Below, one piece after another: positions 7,378 to 11,988 of a stretch of DNA of 11,988 nucleotides. The DNA is from an uncultured Azospirillum sp. Its GTDB lineage: Bacteria; Pseudomonadota; Alphaproteobacteria; RF32; CAG-239. Every line of letters begins with the position of its first letter. The first letter of the stretch is position 1. The stretch lies in the NCBI GenBank assembly GCA_902489675.1, contig CABUAP010000027.1, forward strand, positions 1-11,988, given 5' to 3'. Below the pieces are notes generated by a model. It ran no database searches. It was not told where the DNA came from and saw nothing but the letters and a program-made list of their open reading frames with translations. The position numbers were made by a program, and so were the translations under genes.

Positions 7378-8088
7378 TTATTTAATGATTGTAAATTCGC
7401 CCTGCCCGGTCACGGCGTTCAGAAGAGCATTTTCTCCCTTTTGCGCAAACACAACGATCGGGATGCGGTTGTCTTTGGCCAGGGACACGGCCGTTAAATC
7501 CATTACTTTCAGCCCCTTGGCAATAACTTCGTCATAGCTTATTTCGTTATATTTGACCGCATCGGCATTTTGTTTGGGATCGGCATCATAAACGCCGTCC
7601 ACCTGAGTGGCTTTGAGCAGCGCGTCGCATTTCATTTCGGAAGCGCGAAGCGCGGCGCCGGTATCGGTGGTAAAATACGGACAGCCGGTGCCGGCGGCAA
7701 AAATCAGCACCCGGTTCTTTTGCAAATGACGCAGCGCCCGGCGGTAGATATAGTCTTCACAAACCTCCGGAATGCTGAGGCCCGACAATACTCTGGCCTC
7801 TATCCCCAATTTTTCCAGCGCATTTTGCAGATAAAGCGCATTCATGACGGTAGCCAGCATCCCCACCTGATCGGCAACCGAGCGATCCAACCCTTTGGAG
7901 GCTTCTTTGGCACCGCGGAAAATATTGCCGCCGCCGACAACCATGCAAATTTCCACGCCGAGATTGCGGACTTGATTTATTTGCGCGGCCAGCGAACGGA
8001 TTACGCCGTCATCCATACCGAACGGTTTGTCACCCATCAGGCCTTCGCCCGAGAGTTTCAGCAAAATACGTTTATATAACGGTTTCAT
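7378..8088 (-). CDS. pyrH: UMP kinase (uridylate kinase)
   Basis: PyrH phosphorylates UMP to UDP with ATP in pyrimidine nucleotide synthesis and is a cytosolic hexamer of the amino-acid kinase fold. I choose the ATG at 8086-8088 (MKPLYKRILLKLSGEG), five bases after AGGG. The frame extends to a TTG at 8110-8112 that would add eight residues, but that codon has no good ribosome site and lies close to the predicted transcript start. The 236-residue product shows KLSGE (11-15), VVGGGNIFRG (50-59), ADQVGMLATVMNAL (72-85) and GTGCPYFTTDT (133-143). At the last motif most homologues I know have Asn where this one has Cys137. It is the first gene of the eight-gene minus-strand run. In most bacteria rpsB-tsf lie upstream; here a divergent peroxiredoxin gene does. 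Confidence 0.95.
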   Translation of the reverse strand: MKPLYKRILLKLSGEGLMGDKPFGMDDGVIRSLAAQINQVRNLGVEICMVVGGGNIFRGAKEASKGLDRSVADQVGMLATVMNALYLQNALEKLGIEARVLSGLSIPEVCEDYIYRRALRHLQKNRVLIFAAGTGCPYFTTDTGAALRASEMKCDALLKATQVDGVYDADPKQNADAVKYNEISYDEVIAKGLKVMDLTAVSLAKDNRIPIVVFAQKGENALLNAVTGQGEFTIIK

Positions 8089-8093
8089 TGTCA

Positions 8094-8097
8094 CCCT
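8094..8097 (-). promoter_or_regulatory. Ribosome binding site supporting the pyrH ATG start
   Basis: AGGG (within AGGGTG) lies five bases before the ATG at 8086-8088. It falls inside the would-be coding extension from the TTG at 8110-8112, which favours the shorter protein. Confidence 0.5.
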
Positions 8098-8127
8098 GAT
8101 ATTTTGTTGCAACTTTAATTGGGCTTT

Positions 8128-8155
8128 ATATTAAACAATTAAATCGGTTTGTCAT
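8128..8155 (-). promoter_or_regulatory. Candidate sigma-70 promoter of the pyrH operon
   Basis: On the minus strand, ATGACA (8150-8155) is separated by 16 bp from TAATAT (8128-8133). Initiation would fall near 8121 and leave a leader of roughly 33 bases before the pyrH ATG. The -10 match is only fair, and overlapping alternatives exist in this AT-rich stretch. Confidence 0.4.
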
Positions 8156-8212
8156 CAACATTTTGCTTTTTTCTCCAAGAAAACTTCACAAAACAGATTA
8201 TGACTTCCGCGC

Positions 8213-8222
8213 CAAGAGCTTG
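8213..8222. promoter_or_regulatory. Short palindrome overlapping the peroxiredoxin promoter
   Basis: CAAG-AG-CTTG is a perfect inverted repeat, nested inside a wider CCGC (8207-8210) / GCGG (8226-8229) pair. It touches the -35 box at 8220-8225, a position where a regulator could bind. It does not match an OxyR or PerR site that I can recognise, and it is short enough to be chance. Confidence 0.3.
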
Positions 8223-8247
8223 AAAGCGGGGATCATAGACATATATT
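8220..8247 (+). promoter_or_regulatory. Sigma-70-type promoter of the peroxiredoxin gene
   Basis: TTGAAA (8220-8225) and TATATT (8242-8247) are separated by 16 bp, each matching five of six consensus bases. Initiation would be near 8254, leaving a leader of about 30 bases that includes the AAAGGAG ribosome site at 8271-8277 before the ATG at 8284. Confidence 0.55.
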
Positions 8248-8283
8248 GCAGAAGAATTGTCATTTATCACAAAGGAGAATAAA

Positions 8284-8991
8284 ATGGAAGAACAAGCAAC
8301 TGTTTCTATGCCGGCTTTGGGCGACAAAGCACCGGAATTTACCGCCGTTACCACCACCGGAGAAATCAACTTTCCCGAAGACTATCGCGGAAAATGGGTG
8401 GTTCTGTTCTCTCATCCGGCCGATTTTACACCGGTCTGTACTTCGGAAATCGCCACTTTTGCCGCCATGCGCGACGATTTTGCCAAGCTCAACACCGAGC
8501 TGGTCGGCCTTTCGATCGACAGTAACAACTCGCATTTGGCCTGGATCAAGGAAATTCAGGACAACATTCGTTTTGAAAAATATAACGGACAGCCGGTCGA
8601 TTTTCCGATCATCGCCGACATCAAAACCGATGTGGCGCGCAAGTACGGAATGCTCCATCCGACTATGAGCGACACCAAAGCCGTCCGCGCGGTATTTGTT
8701 ATTGACAACGAAGGCTACATCCGCACTATTTTGTATTATCCGCAGACCACCGGCCGCAATTTTGACGAAATCAAACGGGTTATTCAGGCGCTGCAAGTGA
8801 CCGATCAATACGGCATTTCCACACCGGCCAACTGGCAGCCGGGAAAAGATATTCTGCTTGGCTGCCCGACCGAGTTAAAAGGCATGAACAAACGTTTGGC
8901 AGAGCAAAAAGAAAACAACGGTTGTCAGGAATGGTTTTTCTGCATGGACAAAGGAGACAAGTACGTTGCTGCCGAAAATCATGCCAAATAA
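8284..8991 (+). CDS. Peroxiredoxin, AhpC/TSA family (Prx6 / archaeal-type thioredoxin peroxidase-like)
   Basis: A thiol peroxidase that reduces hydrogen peroxide and organic peroxides in the cytosol. The start is the ATG at 8284, six bases after AGGAG; a TTG at 8257 in the same frame has no ribosome site. The 235-residue product has the peroxidatic motif FTPVCTSE with Thr49 and Cys52. The partner Arg is probably Arg135 (KAVRAVFVID). The C-terminal half has YYPQTTGRNFDEI and STPANWQPG. These features and the length place it in the Prx6/Aeropyrum-type group rather than short AhpC. Near the end, Cys214 and Cys220 (CQEWFFC, C-x5-C) resemble the resolving region of archaeal enzymes; Cys194 is an extra cysteine. 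The reductant is not encoded here. It has its own promoter, divergent from pyrH, and lies 73 bp ahead of elbB. Confidence 0.92.
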   Translation: MEEQATVSMPALGDKAPEFTAVTTTGEINFPEDYRGKWVVLFSHPADFTPVCTSEIATFAAMRDDFAKLNTELVGLSIDSNNSHLAWIKEIQDNIRFEKYNGQPVDFPIIADIKTDVARKYGMLHPTMSDTKAVRAVFVIDNEGYIRTILYYPQTTGRNFDEIKRVIQALQVTDQYGISTPANWQPGKDILLGCPTELKGMNKRLAEQKENNGCQEWFFCMDKGDKYVAAENHAK

Positions 8992-8994
8992 TGA

Positions 8995-9021
8995 TTGATT
9001 TTCCGACAGAGCGGATATAAA
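8995..9021 (+). promoter_or_regulatory. Weak candidate promoter ahead of elbB
   Basis: TTGATT (8995-9000) and TATAAA (9016-9021) are separated by 15 bp, a short spacing. It lies just after the peroxiredoxin stop. It could give elbB a separate transcript, but read-through from the peroxiredoxin gene is equally possible, since no terminator is visible in the 73-bp gap. Confidence 0.3.
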
Positions 9022-9064
9022 AAATTAAGGTAGTCCAAAAGTTTTAACTTAAAGGAGGATCAGA

Positions 9065-9733
9065 ATGTCTGTTTCCGAAAAGAAAATCGCCGTTGTACTT
9101 GCCGGCTGCGGCGTGTTTGACGGCAGCGAAATTCACGAAGCAACCTGCACTTTGCTCAATATCGCCGCGCAGGGCGCATCTTATCAATGCTTTGCCCCCA
9201 ACATCCGCCAATCTTCGGTAGTGAACCACTATACCAAGGCGGCAGAACCGGACGAAACGCGCAATGTATTGGTCGAAGCGGCCAGAATCGCCCGCGGCAA
9301 CATAAAAAGTTTGGCCGACTTCAATCCCGATCAATTTGACGCGATTATTTTCCCGGGCGGACAAGGGGCGGCTAAAAACCTCTGTAATTTTGCCGCCAAA
9401 GGCGCTGACTGCGAAGTCAACCCGGATGTTGAGCAGACGCTTGTTATCGCTTATGAAAAACAAATGCCGATCGGCGCTATTTGCATCGCACCGGCGCTTG
9501 TGGCACGAGTGCTGGGAAAACACGGCATTACCGTTACTATCGGCAATGATCCGAAAACGGCAGCCGAAATCGAGAAAACCGGCGCGCATCATCAAGATTG
9601 CAAGGTTGAAAATATTTGTGTTGACCGAGAACACAAAATCGTTACTACGCCCGCTTATATGCTGGCACAGTCAATTGCCGAAATTAATGAAGGCATCCGC
9701 AAATTGACGGCTGAAATTTTGAAGTTAAGCTGA
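9065..9733 (+). CDS. elbB: ElbB-type DJ-1/PfpI-family protein (glyoxalase-like)
   Basis: A member of the class I glutamine amidotransferase-like (DJ-1/PfpI) fold. E. coli ElbB has been reported to have weak glyoxalase activity and is annotated as linked to isoprenoid synthesis, though its physiological role is unsettled. The 222-residue product has the ElbB pattern: VVLAGCGVFDGSEIHEA at the N-terminus, APNIRQSSVVNHY, then DAIIFPGGQGAAKNLCNFA, and the nucleophile elbow GAICIAPALVARVLG with its Cys. HHQDC and IVTTPAYM follow. The strong AAAGGAGG at 9051-9058 lies six bases before the ATG. It follows the peroxiredoxin gene on the same strand, suggesting a small oxidative/carbonyl-stress pair (inference). 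Its 3' end overlaps the convergent prenyl-synthase gene by 9 bp. Confidence 0.93.
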   Translation: MSVSEKKIAVVLAGCGVFDGSEIHEATCTLLNIAAQGASYQCFAPNIRQSSVVNHYTKAAEPDETRNVLVEAARIARGNIKSLADFNPDQFDAIIFPGGQGAAKNLCNFAAKGADCEVNPDVEQTLVIAYEKQMPIGAICIAPALVARVLGKHGITVTIGNDPKTAAEIEKTGAHHQDCKVENICVDREHKIVTTPAYMLAQSIAEINEGIRKLTAEILKLS

Positions 9734-10573
9734 CAACAAATTTTTGGTCAAAATGCTCAATTTGCACCATTTGCTGACGTGCGGTTTGGGAGAGATAATC
9801 TCCCAGCCGCGTTTTTCCATAATATCAAAATATCTTTTGTAAATATCCGTAATCAGCCGGATCGGCCGGGCGGTTGTTTTATCCTGTTTTTCCAATATTT
9901 CATATACTTTGCGATAATTTTCCGCCGCAATCTGCGCCAGCTCGCGCCGCGCCGACGCCAGATTTTTATCAACCACGACGCTCTTGGGATCGGTGGCGGT
10001 AATCCCCGCCTTTTCCAACAATTCCTGCGGGATATAAAGCCGGCCGTTCTGAGCATCTTCTTTCACATTGCGCAAAATATTGGTAATTTGCAGCGCCAAA
10101 CCGAGTGAAGTTGACAAATCTTTGATGGTTTGTTCATCGGTACAGCCAAAAACCCGAAGCGACAAACTGCCGGTCATGCCGCCGACGCCGCGGCAATAGC
10201 CTGAAAGCTGTTTTAAACTCGGCGCCTGTAAAGGATTATCAATATTGGCGGAAATACTGTCCACCAAATTTAAAAATTCTTCTTTCGGCAGCTTAAAGCG
10301 CATACAATTTTTATAGATCCGCCGGCCGATATCGGTTGCCGGCACTTTGCGGTCAAAGATATTGTTCATTTCTTCGCGCCACATACTCAAAATTTCCTGT
10401 TTTTCGGCCAGATCAATCGAACTTTCTACCACATCTTCCAGATGGCGGACAAAAGCAAACAAGGTATAAAGCGCTTCCCTTTTGGCTCTCGGCAGCAGCT
10501 GCATTCCCCAAAAAACCGTGCGGCCGTTTCCGCTTTTGATTTTGCTGCGAACTATTTTTTTTAGGTCATTCAT
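9725..10573 (-). CDS. Squalene/phytoene synthase family protein (HpnD-like) with altered Asp-rich motifs
   Basis: The fold is that of head-to-head prenyl synthases, which join two farnesyl or geranylgeranyl diphosphates to presqualene/squalene or phytoene. The 282-residue product shows YTLFAFVRHLEDVVES (36-51), LSGYCRGVGGMTGSLSLRVFG (123-143) and ITNILRNVKEDAQNGRLYIP (163-182), close to the hopanoid enzyme HpnD in layout and length. Two metal-binding motifs deviate. The first DxxxD reads E46-D-V-V-E50, and the second DxxED reads N169-V-K-E172-D173, with Asn in place of Asp. The reading frame is intact, so it is not an obvious pseudogene. The start has only a weak AGAAG upstream. It lies 31 bp after trmFO and is probably cotranscribed. 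No HpnC, HpnE or cyclase gene is in the window, so product and pathway remain open. Confidence 0.85.
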   Translation of the reverse strand: MNDLKKIVRSKIKSGNGRTVFWGMQLLPRAKREALYTLFAFVRHLEDVVESSIDLAEKQEILSMWREEMNNIFDRKVPATDIGRRIYKNCMRFKLPKEEFLNLVDSISANIDNPLQAPSLKQLSGYCRGVGGMTGSLSLRVFGCTDEQTIKDLSTSLGLALQITNILRNVKEDAQNGRLYIPQELLEKAGITATDPKSVVVDKNLASARRELAQIAAENYRKVYEILEKQDKTTARPIRLITDIYKRYFDIMEKRGWEIISPKPHVSKWCKLSILTKNLLSA

Positions 10574-10604
10574 ATTTTTATCTTCTGTTTCTTATATCTC
10601 ATAT

Positions 10605-11988
10605 TTAAGCCAATCGCGCGGTAAAATCAACAGCTATTTTTGCGCCGCCGGTTTCTTCCGTCCATCTGGCGGCAGCTTCGAGCGCACGCTGACAATAGGT
10701 ATTTTTACGTTCAATACCCTTGATTTTTCTAAACTTTCCGTTAGCCGTTACTTCGCCGCGGATTTCCGGAAAAATGCCGAAATTGATATTCATCGGTTGA
10801 AAATCTTCAATATTCACACATTCCGTCACATGACCGAGCATTGCGCCGAAAGCTGTTTCGGCCGGCGGCATCAGGACGGCTTTATCTTGTACTTCGCAGG
10901 CAGCAAAATATCCGGCCATCAGTCCGACTGCCGCACTTTCGACATAACCTTCGCAGCCGGTGATCTGCCCGGCAAAACGGATATTGGGCTGTGTCTTGAG
11001 CCGCAGCTCCCGATCCAATAACAGCGGCGATTTTATGAATGTATTTTTATGAATACCGCCGAAACGGGCGAATTCGGCATTTTCCAACCCCGGGATCATC
11101 CGCAAAATTTCTTTTTGGGCACCGTATTTCAATTTGGTTTGAAAACCGACCAGATTGCGCAGGGTATCGGCAAAATTATCTTGCCGCAGCTGAACGACCG
11201 CATAGGGATGTTTGCCCGTGCGCGGATCGGTCAGACCGACCGGTTTCATCGGTCCGAACAAAAGCGTATCGCGCCCTCTTTCCGCCATGACTTCAATCGG
11301 CAGGCAGCCGTCAAAATAGTTTGGCTTTTCAAAATCGTGAAACTCTGCCTTTTCACCCGCCAGCAAGGCATCTACAAAACGATAGTATTGCTCTTCCGAC
11401 AACGGGCAATTGATATAATCGCGGCCGTCGCCTTTATCATAACGCGATTGATACCAGGCAACTTCCATATTAATGCTTTCTTTATACACGACCGGCGCAA
11501 TCGCATCATAAAACGACAATGCCTGATGATCTGCCTGGCGAAGGATATCCGCCGCCAAACTCTCCGACGTCAGAGGGCCGGTCGCAATAATCGTCTGTCC
11601 CCAATCCACCGGCGGCAGTGCGGTGATTTCGCCTTCTTCCGTCCTGATCAGCGGATGGGTGCGCAAACGGCGGGTAATAAAATCGGAAAAGGCATTGCGG
11701 TCAACCGCCAATGCGCCGCCGGCCGGAACTTTGCAAGCATCGGCCGCTGCCATCACCAATGAGCCGGCCAGCCGCATTTCCTGATGCATCAGCCCGACCG
11801 CATTATGCTCGCTGTCATCGGAACGCAGCGAATTGGAACAAACCAGTTCGGCAAACCCCGGAGAACGGTGCGCCGGTGAATATTTTTGCGGTTTCATTTC
11901 GTGCAAAACGACAGGAACACCGCGGCAGGCAAGCTGCCAAGCGGCTTCGGAACCGGCCAGTCCGGCGCCGATAATATGAACGGGTCTG
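10605..11988 (-). CDS. trmFO: Methylenetetrahydrofolate-tRNA-(uracil-5-)-methyltransferase TrmFO (5' end outside window)
   Basis: TrmFO forms m5U54 in the T loop of tRNA, using methylenetetrahydrofolate as carbon donor and FAD as reductant. The frame stays open to the right edge, so the start lies beyond 11988; a TTG at 11904-11906 is internal. The visible 460 residues begin RPVHIIGAGLAGSEAA, the FAD dinucleotide-binding motif, so only a few N-terminal residues are missing. They continue with AELVCSNSLRSDD (Cys50 of the visible part, matching the first catalytic Cys) and VPAGGALAVDR. FDGCLPIEVMAERG follows, with the second Cys at 228. GPMKPVGLTDPRTG and GCEGYVESAAVGLMAG complete the pattern. 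The end lies 31 bp before the prenyl-synthase gene on the same strand. TrmFO is common in alphaproteobacteria and Firmicutes, in contrast to the SAM-dependent TrmA of enterobacteria. Confidence 0.96.
   Translation of the reverse strand, partial: RPVHIIGAGLAGSEAAWQLACRGVPVVLHEMKPQKYSPAHRSPGFAELVCSNSLRSDDSEHNAVGLMHQEMRLAGSLVMAAADACKVPAGGALAVDRNAFSDFITRRLRTHPLIRTEEGEITALPPVDWGQTIIATGPLTSESLAADILRQADHQALSFYDAIAPVVYKESINMEVAWYQSRYDKGDGRDYINCPLSEEQYYRFVDALLAGEKAEFHDFEKPNYFDGCLPIEVMAERGRDTLLFGPMKPVGLTDPRTGKHPYAVVQLRQDNFADTLRNLVGFQTKLKYGAQKEILRMIPGLENAEFARFGGIHKNTFIKSPLLLDRELRLKTQPNIRFAGQITGCEGYVESAAVGLMAGYFAACEVQDKAVLMPPAETAFGAMLGHVTECVNIEDFQPMNINFGIFPEIRGEVTANGKFRKIKGIERKNTYCQRALEAAARWTEETGGAKIAVDFTARLA

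Noticed and set aside
8139..8369. 76-codon minus-strand frame in the divergent region
   Set aside because: It overlaps the peroxiredoxin start and both candidate promoters, and has no ribosome site or recognisable sequence.
9044..9634. 196-codon open frame on the minus strand opposite elbB
   Set aside because: ElbB motifs, a strong ribosome site and the full family length support the plus strand; the antisense frame has no recognisable family.
11049..11762. 237-codon open frame on the plus strand opposite trmFO
   Set aside because: trmFO matches its family throughout. The antisense product is rich in Arg, His and Ile with no motif, typical of a shadow frame.

Overview
The window looks like a chromosomal segment of an alphaproteobacterium of moderate GC, possibly an uncultured host-associated lineage. 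The order pyrH-frr-uppS-cdsA-rseP-bamA-lpxD-fabZ is the conserved envelope and translation cluster of that class. The single-PDZ RseP and the presence of TrmFO fit as well. The class call is inference from gene order and protein character; no marker RNA is present.

Layout. Positions 1-181 hold the 3' end of an unrecognised, AT-richer plus-strand gene cut by the window edge. It is followed by a 184-bp gap with several hairpins, including a likely terminator for each side. From 8088 down to 366 runs a minus-strand run of eight genes with gaps of at most 29 bp and one 14-bp overlap. It starts with UMP kinase and ribosome recycling factor. It continues with lipid-carrier synthesis (UppS), phospholipid precursor synthesis (CdsA), the site-2 protease RseP, the outer-membrane insertase BamA, and lipid A and fatty acid enzymes (LpxD, FabZ). 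Together these genes build and monitor the Gram-negative envelope. Compared with the usual alphaproteobacterial order, dxr is missing between cdsA and rseP, lpxA does not follow fabZ, and tsf does not precede pyrH.

A 195-bp divergent region (8089-8283) carries plausible promoters for pyrH (minus) and a peroxiredoxin gene (plus). The peroxiredoxin (8284-8991) and an ElbB-type DJ-1/PfpI protein (9065-9733) form a small plus-strand stress-related pair. Convergent to them, and overlapping elbB by 9 bp, is a squalene/phytoene synthase-family gene (9725-10573). Its Asp-rich motifs are altered. Upstream of it on the same strand lies trmFO, which runs off the right edge, so its N-terminus is incomplete.

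I saw no mobile element, CRISPR array, tRNA or rRNA, and no convincing new multigene system. The points most worth checking are the altered prenyl-synthase motifs, the synteny breaks, and the unknown gene with its structured gap at the left edge.
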